Shown one piece after another: positions 25,916 to 34,571 of a stretch of DNA of 64,000 bases. The translations under genes and the position numbers were made by a program. The notes under the pieces are model-generated. The model had not been told where the DNA came from, made no database searches, and saw nothing but the letters and a program-made list of their open reading frames with translations. Source of the stretch: Methylobacterium durans (GTDB taxonomy: Bacteria; Pseudomonadota; Alphaproteobacteria; Rhizobiales; Beijerinckiaceae); the NCBI RefSeq assembly GCF_003173715.1, contig NZ_CP029550.1, positions 1,426,001 through 1,490,000 on the forward strand. The letters run 5' to 3'. Within the stretch, counting starts at the first letter, position 1. Every line of letters starts with the position of its first letter.

Positions 25916-26800
25916 TCAGGCGTCGAGGAAGGCGAGCGCCTTCCGCGTGAAGGCCTCGTGGCACTGGAAGATGCCGCCGTGTCCGGCATCCTCGTAGAGG
26001 ACGAGTTCGGCGTTCGGCAGCCGACGCGCCATATCCGCCGAGTTCGAGCTCGGCACCATGAGGTCCCGGTCGCCGTTCGCGACGAGGACGGGCGACGCGA
26101 TACGACCGAGGTCCTGCGGCGTCTGCCGGCCCCAGGCCTTGATCGCCTTGAGCTGCCTCAGGAAAGTCCCCATCCCGACTGGCGCGTCCCGATCCTTGGT
26201 GCGCTCCCTCAGGCGACCCAGGAACGCCTTCGCGGCGCGCCGGCTGGGCTCCGAGGCGGTGAAGAACAGGTAGGTCTTCGGATCCTTGAAGGTCAGGAGC
26301 CCCTTCAGGATGAGCGGCCAGGACACCGCCCCGACCCTTTCGATGCCGATGCCCCCGGCGGGACCGGTCCCGGCCAGGATCAGCCTGCGCACCAGGGTCA
26401 GCGCCCGCAGCGCGACGTCCTGCGCCACGAACCCACCCAGGGAAAACCCGACGAGATCGACCTGGTCGAGCCCGAGCGCCCGGAGCGTCGCCACCGTGTC
26501 CGTCGCCATCTCCGCCACCGTGAGCGGTGCCTTGCCGCCCGAGGCGCCGACGCCGCGGTAATCGAGCGCAAAGACGGGACGACTAGCCGCGAATCCGTCG
26601 ACGATGCGCGGGTCGAAGTTGTCGAGGTTCGCACCCCAGTGATTGAGCAGGACCACCGGCACGCCGGTGGCAGGCCCGAGCTGCCGGTAGAAGAAGGTCG
26701 TACCGGCGGCGGAGACGGTCCGGGTCGGGGTGTCCGCCCACCGTCGTGCGGGATCGGCGAATCGGGAGAGGGGCATGTCCATGTCGGATGCTTCGATCAT
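25916..26800 (-). CDS. Alpha/beta hydrolase
   Basis: A 294-residue alpha/beta-hydrolase. Oxyanion region NHWGANLDNFDPRIV (about residues 53-67), DYRGVGASGG (about 79-88), nucleophile elbow GFSLGG with catalytic Ser (about 117-122), acid in NGDRDLMVP (about 245-253) and catalytic His in DAGHGGIF (about 271-278). Closest in style to non-haem peroxidase or epoxide-hydrolase-like members. Its ATG overlaps the MDR stop (ATGA), so it is the last gene of an SDR-MDR-hydrolase operon opposite a TetR regulator. Confidence 0.87.
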   Translation of the reverse strand: MIEASDMDMPLSRFADPARRWADTPTRTVSAAGTTFFYRQLGPATGVPVVLLNHWGANLDNFDPRIVDGFAASRPVFALDYRGVGASGGKAPLTVAEMATDTVATLRALGLDQVDLVGFSLGGFVAQDVALRALTLVRRLILAGTGPAGGIGIERVGAVSWPLILKGLLTFKDPKTYLFFTASEPSRRAAKAFLGRLRERTKDRDAPVGMGTFLRQLKAIKAWGRQTPQDLGRIASPVLVANGDRDLMVPSSNSADMARRLPNAELVLYEDAGHGGIFQCHEAFTRKALAFLDA

Positions 26801-27797
26801 CGGATCTCGACCACGACCTTGCCCTTGGACCGGCCGGCTTCAAGCTCGGTCAGGGCCTCGTTGGTCGCCTCGAACGGGACGACCCGGTCCACGACTGGGC
26901 GGATCGTCCCCGCCTCGACCAGCTTCGCGATCTCCCCGAGCTGCGCTCCGTTCGCCCGCATGAACAGGAACGCGTAGTTGACCCCGCGTGCCCTGGCCTT
27001 CCGACGGATGCCGAAGCTCAAAAGGCGCATGACCAGTGCGAGGAACGCGTTTAGCCCTTGAGCCTTGGCGAAGGCCGGGTCCGGCGGGCCGGAGATGGAG
27101 ATCAGCTTCCCGCCCGGCTTCAGGATGGTCAGGGACTTGCGAAGCGTTTCGCCGTCGAGGCTGTTAAGCACGATGTCGTAGCCCGACAGGACCTTCTCGA
27201 AGTCCTCGCGCCTGTAGTCGACGACGACATCGGCCCCGAGGCTTCTGACGAGGTCGGCGTTCCCCGCGCTCGCGGTGGTCGCCACCGTCGCACCGAGGTG
27301 CTTAGCGAGCTGGATGGCGAAGGTCCCGACGCCGCCGGAGCCGGCCTGGATCAGCACCTTGTCGCCGCGCTTGAGCTTGGCGTGCTCGACCAGGGCTTGC
27401 CATGCCGTGAGGCCGACGAGGGGGATCGAGGCCGCCTCGGCCATCGAAAGGTTGTTCGGCTTCAGGGCGACATCGGCCTCGTCGACGGCGATAGTCTCGG
27501 CGAGGGTGCCGATGCGACCGTCCCGTGGCCGCGCGTAGACCGCATCCCCCACCTTGAACCGGCGCACCCCCGACCCGACCCGGATCACCGTGCCGGCGAG
27601 GTCGTGTCCCAGCACGAAGGGCGGCTTGTAGGGCAGGATCACCTTGAACCCGCCGCTGCGGATCTTGGCGTCCAGGACGTTGAGCCCGGCCGCTGCGATC
27701 TCGATCAGGACGTCGCCGGGCCCATCGTGGGCTCCGGCAGGTCGCCGAGGCGCAGCGGCTGCCTCTTCTTGTATCGGTCGAGGATGAACGCCTTCAC
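26797..27797 (-). pseudogene. NAD(P)H:quinone-oxidoreductase-like MDR dehydrogenase, single frameshift
   Basis: A zinc-free medium-chain dehydrogenase/reductase. The N-terminus from a GTG at 27797 reads VKAFILDRYKKRQPLRLGDL. The rest, in the other frame, has VLGHDLAGTVIRVGSGVRRF, LTAWQALVEHAKLKRGDKVL and the nucleotide-binding QAGSGGVGTFAIQLAKHLGA. The break is at the GGGCCC around 27715-27723. One extra base gives PGDVLIEIAAAGLNVLDAKI. Total length is one base short of a whole number of codons. Either a recent loss or sequencing error. It lies between SDR and hydrolase genes in an apparent detoxification operon. Confidence 0.8.
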
Positions 27798-27834
27798 GGG
27801 ACTACGGTCTCCGAACTCGGGGGCTTGGATGGGG

Positions 27835-28623
27835 TTACGCGGCCGGGGCGTAGCGCGGGGCCGGCTCGACCGTGCCGAAACCCGGGATCATCGCCTGGCG
27901 CGCGGCCTGGAAGGCGTCCCACTGGCCGGCGTCGTGGAGGTGCGGGATCGTCACCGGCTCGCGCCGGTCGAAACCGGCGAGGGCGGCGTCGACGAGGGCG
28001 CCCACCTCCATCATCGGCGGGAGCGAGGCTTCGTCGGCGCCGGAGCGGCTCCAGATCTCGGTGCGGGTGGCCGCCGGCAGGACGGCCTGGACGTAGACGC
28101 CCTTCGTGCCGAGCTCATGCGCCAGGCCCTGGGACAGGAACTGCACGAAGGCCTTGGTCGCGCCGTACACCGTCGAGCCGAACTCCGGCACCAGCCCGAC
28201 GACGGACCCGATGTTGACGATGGCGCCCTCGCCGGCCTCGGCGAAACGCGGCGCGACGGCGCGTGCGAGGCGCATCACCGAGGTGGCGTTCAGGGTGACG
28301 AGGCGCTCGATGTCGTCCGGCGACTGGTCGGCGAAGCCGCCGCCGACGTTCGCGCCGGCGTTGTTGACCAAGATGCCGATGCGATTGTCGTCCCGCAGGC
28401 GTGCCTCGACGGCACGCATGTGCGTCGCGTCGGTGAGGTCGGCCCGCACCACGTCGATGGCCACTCCGGTCTCCTCGTGGAGACGGTCGGCGAGGGCGTC
28501 CATCCGGGCTGAGTCGCGGGCGACCAGCACAAGGTCGTGGCCGCGCCGCGCGAACCGGTTGGCATACGTGGCGCCGATGCCGGACGAGGCGCCGGTGACG
28601 AGGACGGTGGGCTTGGTCGACAT
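27835..28623 (-). CDS. Short-chain dehydrogenase/reductase
   Basis: A 262-residue classical SDR. Cofactor motif VTGASSGIGATYANRFARRG (about residues 9-28), NNAG within LVNNAGANVGGG (about 87-98), catalytic Ser in NIGSVVGL and YGATK with the Tyr/Lys pair (about 154-158). Arg/Asp residues after the glycine motif suggest NADP(H). The ATG at 28623 is chosen because GAGGGA lies eight bases upstream; in-frame ATGs further up fall in the operator region. First gene of the operon divergent from tetR. Confidence 0.88.
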   Translation of the reverse strand: MSTKPTVLVTGASSGIGATYANRFARRGHDLVLVARDSARMDALADRLHEETGVAIDVVRADLTDATHMRAVEARLRDDNRIGILVNNAGANVGGGFADQSPDDIERLVTLNATSVMRLARAVAPRFAEAGEGAIVNIGSVVGLVPEFGSTVYGATKAFVQFLSQGLAHELGTKGVYVQAVLPAATRTEIWSRSGADEASLPPMMEVGALVDAALAGFDRREPVTIPHLHDAGQWDAFQAARQAMIPGFGTVEPAPRYAPAA

Positions 28624-28652
28624 GGCACGGTCCCTCGGAAGCGAGACGATAT

Positions 28653-28670
28653 TCATGATAGCGATCATGA
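28653..28670. promoter_or_regulatory. Probable TetR operator 1
   Basis: TCATGAT-AGCG-ATCATGA, a perfect inverted repeat 30 bases upstream of the SDR start codon. It shares the ATGAT/ATCAT half-sites with operator 2. Confidence 0.68.
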
Positions 28671-28680
28671 TTGAAAACAA

Positions 28681-28698
28681 ATATGATCGCGATCATAT
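28681..28698. promoter_or_regulatory. Probable TetR operator 2
   Basis: ATATGATCGCGATCATAT is a perfect 18-bp palindrome in the intergenic region, 33 bases upstream of the tetR start. A tandem arrangement between divergent genes is typical of TetR self-regulation. Confidence 0.7.
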
Positions 28699-28731
28699 TA
28701 GTGTCAACGGCTTCAGCGGGGATTTTTCGCC

Positions 28732-29276
28732 ATGCGGGTGACCCAGGAACAGATGCGCGAGAACCGCCGGCGCATCCTGACGGAGGCTAGCCGCCTGTTC
28801 CGCGAGAAGGGCTACGAGGCCGTGGGCGTGGCCGAGGTGATGAAGGCCGCCGGCCTCACGCACGGCGGCTTCTACGGTCACTTTGCATCGAAGGAAGACC
28901 TGTTGGCGCACGCCATCGCGCATGCGGCGGCCGAGAAGACCAGTTCGGGTGCCGGCCTTCCGGCCTTCCTGGCGGCCTATCTCTCCCCGCTCACCGGGAT
29001 GACGCCGCCGGTGGCTGTCCGATGGCCGCCCTCGCGGCGGATGTCCGCCTCCGACCGGCGCCCGCGCGCTCCGCCATGACATTCGGTATCCGCTCGAACA
29101 TCGGGAGCGTCGAGGCCGCCCTTCCCGCTTCGGTCACGAAGAACCGGCGACGCGAGGCCATCGGCACCTATGCGGCCATGCTCGGCGCGCTGATCCTCGC
29201 GCGTGCGGTCGACGACCCAGCGCTATCGGACGAGATCCTCTCCGAGACGCGTGCATGGATGAAGTCAGGCTTGTGA
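28732..29276 (+). pseudogene. TetR-family regulator, single frameshift
   Basis: The N-terminal HTH is intact: MRENRRRILTEASRLFREKG, VAEVMKAAGLTHGGFYGHFA, SKEDLLAHAIAHA (residues about 8-70). The C-terminal ligand domain continues in another frame (CPMAALAADVRLRPAPARSA, ending LSETRAWMKSGL). The switch lies at 28985-28997; one more base gives YLSPLHRDDAAGGCP. The combined length is one base short of whole codons. GGGGA lies eight bases before the ATG. It probably represses the divergent SDR operon through the two palindromes at 28653-28698. Confidence 0.82.
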
Positions 29277-29366
29277 TGCTGACCGCGGTGTGGGCAGTAC
29301 GAGCACTCCGCCGATGTCTGCTGTAGCGCATGGCACGCCAAGGAGCAGTCGGTCAGCATTCCACCG

Positions 29367-29536
29367 AGGCTGTGTGAAAACGCGGAGGCAATAGAAGGAT
29401 TTCCCCTCGAACGCCCTGTGCAGCGCCGGAACGAGGGCTCCCAGTGACGTAGCGATCGCTATCCAGGATGCTTGGTGGCGACCACATAAAAGATTGTTCT
29501 ACGATTTCAGAGCGTCCCTGCGTTTTCACACAGCCT
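29367..29536. mobile_element. Miniature inverted-repeat element (170 bp)
   Basis: The 17-bp perfect terminal inverted repeats AGGCTGTGTGAAAACGC (29367-29383) and its complement (29520-29536) enclose non-coding DNA. Such ends match the style of non-autonomous IS derivatives. No target duplication is evident (CACCG left, GCGCC right), and no partner transposase with these ends is in the window. Confidence 0.6.
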
Positions 29537-29562
29537 GCGCCCATAGTAGCCGACCCGCATGG

Positions 29563-29588
29563 TGCGTTTTGGGTATACCCCAATGGAC
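29563..29588. repeat. GTATAC-type palindrome, copy d
   Basis: TGCGTTTTGG, GTATAC, CCCAATGGAC. It begins 27 bases after the miniature element. Confidence 0.62.
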
Positions 29589-29769
29589 AGGACGACAGTC
29601 TCAGGACAGAGGAAAGCTCGCTGGCGCAGGAGTGGGGCGAGCGGTGCAAGCAGTCGGAGGTTGCAGCGGTGGCCGACCTGGTGGGCAAAGGCCACTGCAA
29701 GTAGGTTCCGAGTACGGCCTGTCCGCGCCCTGCCAATCCCTCGGTAAGGTGCCGCGGCAGCGGGAGCGC

Positions 29770-30180
29770 TTACGTCGGCGCCGGAACCGGGGTCGACAGA
29801 GGCTTTCCCTTCTGCACCGTGAAGGTGACGAACAGCTTGGTTGTCTGCGATCCGTTCTTCAGCGTGTGCGGAGTTTCCGGCGCGGTCACCCAGGAGAAGC
29901 CGGGCTTGATCATCTGCGTCGCTTGGCCCTTGATGCGCAGCTCGCCGGCGCCTTCCAGCGTATAGCCCGCTTCGGTGCCTGGGTGGGTGTGCCAGTCAAG
30001 GACGAAGTTCGGCTCGATATCGACCATCACCTGAAGCGTCTCATAACCTTCGGCCGGACCATCGATCCGCGAGGTAATCGCCCGCTTTATCCCGCTCGGC
30101 GTCTGCGCCGACGCGTCATCCGCCACGAACCCAATCGCCGCACAGATCGCGCAACCGGTGAACATCCGCCGGCTCAACAT
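29770..30180 (-). CDS. Exported small cupin-domain protein
   Basis: A 136-residue single-domain cupin with an N-terminal export signal (MLSRRMFTGCAICAAIGFVA; Tat-like RR or Sec). The cupin core lies in residues about 45-125: metal-binding motif 1 in DWHTHPGTEAGYTLEGAGEL (two His plus Glu) and motif 2 in PETPHTLKNGSQ. Relatives bind a divalent metal and occur beside redox or stress genes. GGAGG lies eight bases before the ATG. Monocistronic here; substrate unknown. Confidence 0.85.
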   Translation of the reverse strand: MLSRRMFTGCAICAAIGFVADDASAQTPSGIKRAITSRIDGPAEGYETLQVMVDIEPNFVLDWHTHPGTEAGYTLEGAGELRIKGQATQMIKPGFSWVTAPETPHTLKNGSQTTKLFVTFTVQKGKPLSTPVPAPT

Positions 30181-30457
30181 ACGATATCCTCCCCTCGCGC
30201 GTGCCGCAGAGCTATCAAATCTGCGTAGCGCCAGTCGCGCCTGATTCAGCGGGCCAAATACAATCGTATCTGGTCCAAGCTTTATTTAGATGACCCTGAG
30301 TCACTTGCACAAAGGACTGCAAGCATTACCGCGTCTCGCGGCGACTTACTAGATTGCATGAAAGCCGGGTAAAGTTTCGTACCCATGACAGGTTTCCATA
30401 AGGCACCTTACGCGAAGGGAACGGACTGCCTCCTCCGCCTTCGGGCCCGAAGCCCAA
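30181..30457. other. Intergenic region
   Basis: A+T-richer DNA without a gene. It probably contains the cupin promoter. Nothing else is recognised. Confidence 0.45.
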
Positions 30458-31533
30458 TCAAGCGGCGCTCGGCTGCTCCAGCTTGTCGCGGGCCGCGGTG
30501 AAGCGCACCACGCGCTGCGCCGTCGCTACGGAGAGGTCCTGAAAGGCCTGGAAGGCGCTCTGCAGCGCCTCGGCATCGGGCATGCCCCCGGGCGGCTCGC
30601 GAGGAGGAGCTTCAGCGTCTTCCAGCCGAAGCGGACCGAGCGCACCAGGAACAGGAGCGGGTCCGTGGTCGGCGCCGCGTGCGCGTTGAGGGCGATCGCC
30701 GAGGGAACGCCCGCGAGCTTCGCCAGAGCCACCAGCGCGTAGGTGGTCTCGCCGGAGGTCAGCCAAGTCTGCACGGCGCCCTCGTCGAGGCCGGTCTTCG
30801 CCTGCCTGGCGACGGCCACCTCGGCCGGGGTGAAGTCTGCAGGAACCGCTGTCAGAGCCGTTGCAATGGCGAGGGTGGCCTGCGCGGCGGCGTTCTCGCC
30901 GAATTCCGCCGCCAGGGCTTGGCGGGCGCGCTCGCGGGCGATGGCGACGAGTTGCGCGCGCTGCGCCTCCGGCACGTCGGAGCGCTTCGTCAGCACGCGG
31001 CCCAACTCCGAATCCTGCTGGGCCCGCGTCGTCAGGATCTGGAAGCCGCCGGCCGAGAACCGGGCGCCCTGGTTGCCCGCGACGCTGCGCACCACCTGCT
31101 CGTTGCCCCGCGAGACGATGACGTCGGTGACGCGCTCGGCCAGCGTGCTGCGGCGAGAGAGGGCCATCAGGTGCTGCTGCCCGGCACCGCTCGCGATCTG
31201 GACGAGGTCGCTCTCGTCGAGGCGGTTCGAGCGTTCGAGCACGGGCCCGGCCACCTCCGCGGAGGGATCGTAGGCGAGGTTGCGCACCACCCGGCGCGGG
31301 GCATTGGCCACGTCCGCGAGGTGCGCCGACAATTCGGCTCGGGCGCGGGTCTCGATGTCGCGCGAGAGCCGCAGGATCACCTCGTCGAAGGCGCCGATCT
31401 GATCCTCGCTGAGCCGCGGCGCCTGCGCCGTGAACAGGCCCGTCATCTGCCGCAGCATGGTCATACGCTTGGTCGGGTCGCCACTCGCGATGGCGCCCTC
31501 GACATCAGCAACGACGGACTGCAGCGCCTGCAC
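30458..31533 (-). pseudogene. DUF2336 domain protein, single frameshift
   Basis: A helical-repeat protein of the alphaproteobacterial DUF2336 family, about 358 residues. From a GTG at 31533 (AGGAGG five bases upstream): VQALQSVVADVEGAIASGDP, KRMTMLRQMTGLFTAQAPRL, DQIGAFDEVILRLSRDIETR, LAYDPSAEVAGPVLERSNRL. The final 44 residues (MPDAEALQSAFQAFQDLSVA...) are in another frame. The break is in the C-run at 30585-30589; one more base gives LLASRPGGMPDAEALQ. DUF2336 proteins are linked to motility and cyclic-di-GMP control in some Rhizobiales, but the role here is unknown. Confidence 0.78.
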
Positions 31534-31909
31534 CAGAGCCTCCTGTTCAACGAGGTCTGGCCTACCGCCCAAGCCTTTCCACGCCGTGAAGGCGACCGCC
31601 CTCGGAGCCACACTCAGAGCCGCGACGCGCGGACCCCGCCATTAGAGGCATAGAAAAGCCGCCCGCAGCGGACGCGGGGCGGCTCTGTCCATGGTCGCGA
31701 GCGCACCGAAATAGGCGCCGGCCGCGCCCCATCGCATGTCATGAGCCGCCGGCTTTCGGTGTTTCCCGCCACCGCCGAATGGGCGAGCCCGCCACGTCTC
31801 GGAAAACGAGCCGCGGGCGATGGTAGCTCAGCCGTGCGGGCGCTCTAGCCTTGCAATAGCCATTCGCCGACTGGGCGTTAGGGAGCCACAGCCGTTCCGC
31901 CGGCAGGTA
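31534..31909. other. Intergenic region with an extended repeat
   Basis: 31690-31885 repeats 19620-19855. It ends 25 bases after the stop codon of the TadG-like gene on the minus strand. No gene is seen. Confidence 0.5.
31714..31779 (-). repeat. GCCGGC hairpin repeat, copy 5 (inverted)
   Basis: The reverse complement reads CCATTCGGCGGTGGCG, ACACCGAAAGCCGGCGGC, then GGGGCGCGGCCGGC. Confidence 0.65.
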
Positions 31910-33160
31910 CTAATTGATCAACGCAGAACGCCCATTGACCGGCGCGCTCGGGAGCGTCGAGCCAAACGCGAAGGCCGAGTTGCCGGTGAAGTGCACCTGC
32001 GATGCGATCACCGAACCGTAGCGGGCCGGGTTCGTGGTCGTCCCGTTGCCCGTAAACGTCACCGCGGTGGCCGGTGCGTACAGCACGCCGTCGAGAAACA
32101 CCGAGGAGTTGCCGCTGATCGACAGGGACGCGCCGGTTGCCCCGCGCGATTGGAAGAGCACGATGCCCTTGAGCGATCCGCTGCTCGGAGCCGTCAAGCT
32201 GACCGAAGGCGTGCCATTGATCGTCAGAGACGAGTCCGCGTCGAGGAACAGGGTCACCCCCGATCCTGAGATGCTGGCGTTGCTGTTGATTTTGATCGAT
32301 GCGCCCTGGAAGTAGTAGGTCCCAGCAGCCAGGGTGACGCTGCCTCTGAACGTCGTCGAGCCGCTATAACAGCCCGGCGTGAGCGTGCCGCTCAAGGTGC
32401 CGCCCGACTTGCAGTTAATGGGCGTGGGTTCGGCGATCGCCGCGAGCGGGTCGGCCGTGGGCGAGCCGCATTTGCTGACCGCCGGGCTGTAGCCGCGCGG
32501 GCTCAGGGACGGCGTAGTTGCCTGGCAGATCGAGGTGGCCGTCATCTGAGCGGCGTTGCCATTCGATGAGATCGCTGCCGCCGAGGAGGATTTCGCCCTC
32601 GCCGCGCAGCTCAGGGTGACCATTGTGCTGCCGGCGATCGTGAGCGTATCTGAGTTCGTGGGGTCGAGCGCGTACAGGCAGGCCGAGCCCGCGCCGCCCT
32701 CTTCATCACTCGTCATGATCGCGGTCGAGCGGGCCGACAGGCTGAACGGACCGGCCGAACCGGCAAAGCGCGAGAAGATGCCGAGCACTTGGTTCTGGTG
32801 CGCGGCGTCTCGAACCGCCGTCACCCGCACGGCGTTCGCGGTCGCGCCCGCCGCTCGGTACGTCTTGGCGGCGGCATCGTAGACGACCAACTCAACATCA
32901 CTGGCGAGCGTCACTTGGCCAGCGTTGCGCGGTGCGTTCAGGTTAGCCACCGTCACGGCTGCCTGGATCGCCTTCGCCGTGTCGGGCAACTGGCGCACGC
33001 CCGCGATCGCGCCAGCATCGGCCGCGATCTGCAGGCGCATGCTGTTGTAGCGCAGCACGCCCAGATCGACGGCGAAGGCGCCGATGCCGAGCATGACGGG
33101 CATGGTCACCCCGGAGAGCAGCGTGACTCCGCCCTCCTCGTTGCGCCAGAACCTCCGCAT
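31910..33160 (-). CDS. TadG-like surface protein
   Basis: A 416-residue protein. The N-terminal Tad segment (MRRFWRNEEGGVTLLSGVTM, PVMLGIGAFAVDLGVLRYNS, LQIAADAGAIAGVRQL) gives one membrane helix followed by the conserved AADAGAIAG. The body is Ser/Thr/Gly-rich and beta-helical in look (repeated NSNASISGSGVTLFLD / SSLTINGTPSVSLT units), with scattered cysteines. Organisation resembles 19966-21393. Its ATG at 33160 overlaps the stop of the TadE-like gene once that gene's frameshift is corrected, so the pair is a coupled operon. Confidence 0.8.
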   Translation of the reverse strand: MRRFWRNEEGGVTLLSGVTMPVMLGIGAFAVDLGVLRYNSMRLQIAADAGAIAGVRQLPDTAKAIQAAVTVANLNAPRNAGQVTLASDVELVVYDAAAKTYRAAGATANAVRVTAVRDAAHQNQVLGIFSRFAGSAGPFSLSARSTAIMTSDEEGGAGSACLYALDPTNSDTLTIAGSTMVTLSCAARAKSSSAAAISSNGNAAQMTATSICQATTPSLSPRGYSPAVSKCGSPTADPLAAIAEPTPINCKSGGTLSGTLTPGCYSGSTTFRGSVTLAAGTYYFQGASIKINSNASISGSGVTLFLDADSSLTINGTPSVSLTAPSSGSLKGIVLFQSRGATGASLSISGNSSVFLDGVLYAPATAVTFTGNGTTTNPARYGSVIASQVHFTGNSAFAFGSTLPSAPVNGRSALIN

Positions 33161-33575
33161 CACGGCGTCTCCTGCGGCAGGGTCGCAGAGGCGGTCATCG
33201 ACCGGCTCCCGTAGAGGCTCGCGAAGAAGCTCGTGGGTGCGGCACTGGTGAGGGGATTGCGGCTGTGACCAGGTAGCGAGTGGCGTCAGCGGGATCCTTG
33301 TCAGCTGTCACCGTCGCCTTGGTCTGTGCCCAGCGTGGGAGGGCCGCCACGACGGCGTCACGGGCAGCGGTCGTGGTGATCCGGCCGAGCGCGAGCTGGC
33401 GGGCTTCGCCCCATACGGCCTGTTGCGCGGAGGTCAGCGTGAAGAAGGCAAACGAGAACTCGCAGATCGCGAGCATCAGGCCGACGAACAGGGGAGCGAC
33501 GAGGCTGAACTCGACGGCTGAGGCACCCGAGCGATCCGCGCGCAGCTTCCTGAGTGAACGCGGTACCATTGCCAA
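33160..33575 (-). pseudogene. TadE-like protein, single frameshift near the C-terminus
   Basis: The start MAMVPRSLRKLRADRSGASA is followed by VEFSLVAPLFVGLMLAICEF: the TadE motif SGASAVEFSL and one membrane helix, then QQAVWGEARQLALGR. As written, the frame ends early with a low-quality tail. One extra base in the G-run at 33252-33255 instead gives LTSAAPTSFFASLYGSRSMT and a stop at 33160-33162, overlapping the ATG of the next gene as TGATG. This makes the indel almost certainly an artefact or a very recent event. Confidence 0.8.
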
Positions 33576-34019
33576 TGCTCAGACCCCATCGTCCGAGAAT
33601 TCTACACGCACTACAATGCTGCGATAAACTTCTAAACAAATCCGGGAAAGCTCGGCCTTTAAATGTATTTAACAGCCAATGAATGTTTCAGATCAAACAA
33701 CTTCCTCGCGCGTGTCGCGCCGCTTTGTCGTGTCGACGATCACGCGATCTCGGGGAGCACATTCAGAAAGCTTGTGCTCGTCAGTTCGATCACCTCACCA
33801 AGCGGCAGCCTGTGTGAGTTGCACGCCGACCGTCTCGTTGTCGCGCCAGGCAACCGTACAGACACCTCGGGCGATACTCAGCGCACCAGCGACAGCCTCA
33901 GAGGCTGTGATGAACCTCTGACAAATCACTGTTGCCCTTTGATGGCGCCATTCCCCGGCTATCAGGCATGTTCGCAGTCTGGCCCAATAAAATAAATGAC
34001 TTATACCAACCCTCACTGA
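33576..34019. other. Intergenic region between the Tad pair and IS630
   Basis: No gene is recognised. It probably contains the promoter of the TadE/TadG-like pair in its A+T-rich first 100 bases and the left end of the IS630 element in its last part. Confidence 0.45.
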
Positions 34020-34571
34020 TCAGAACTTATGAGCCCAGGCGCGCAGGCCGATGGACATGATGCGCCAGGGTTGGTCGATGAGCTTGTTCCAAGCGTCGCA
34101 GCAATGATCGAGGATGGCCTCGTATGACGCAAAGATCCGGTTGCCGAGCCAGTTCTCGCGGATGAACTGCCAGAGGTTCTCGACCGGGTTCAACTCGGGC
34201 GAGCGCGCCGGCAGCGGCAGCAGCGTGATGTTGGCTGGGACGATGAGCTTCTTGGTCATGTGCCAGCCGGCCTGATCGAGCAGCAGCACAGCGTGCGCAC
34301 CGGCGGTGACGGCCCTGGCGATCTCGGCCAGGTGCAGGTTCATCGCCTCGGTGGTGCAGCGGGGCATGACGAGCCCGGCTCCCGTGCCACGAGCCGGGCA
34401 GATCGCGCCGAAGATGTAGGCGGAGGCGGTGCGCTGGTCCTTTGAGGCTGCAGGCCGTGTGCCGCGGCGTGCCCAACGACGTGTGATGGAGTTCTTCTGA
34501 CCGACCCGGGCCTCGTCGGCGAACCAGACCTCTATCGGCTTGCCGCCGACAGCCTGCGCGACCTCCGCCAA
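34020..34571 (-). CDS. IS630 transposase, catalytic part (OrfB)
   Basis: The frame carries the DDE core: VWFADEARVGQKNSITRRWA (first Asp), HAVLLLDQAGWHMTKKLIVP (second Asp) and LPARSPELNPVENLWQFIRE (Glu). It has no good start of its own. It is reached from the upstream frame by a -1 shift at GGCTTTTAAAAAGCC, giving AFKKAFPARLAEVAQAVGGK, consistent with programmed frameshifting in this family. Confidence 0.85.
   Translation of the reverse strand: MAEVAQAVGGKPIEVWFADEARVGQKNSITRRWARRGTRPAASKDQRTASAYIFGAICPARGTGAGLVMPRCTTEAMNLHLAEIARAVTAGAHAVLLLDQAGWHMTKKLIVPANITLLPLPARSPELNPVENLWQFIRENWLGNRIFASYEAILDHCCDAWNKLIDQPWRIMSIGLRAWAHKF

Larger units (their letters stand above)
29277..29769. other. Intergenic region holding a miniature element
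   Basis: No supported gene. It contains the inverted-repeat element at 29367-29536 and a palindrome at 29563-29588. Confidence 0.5.
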
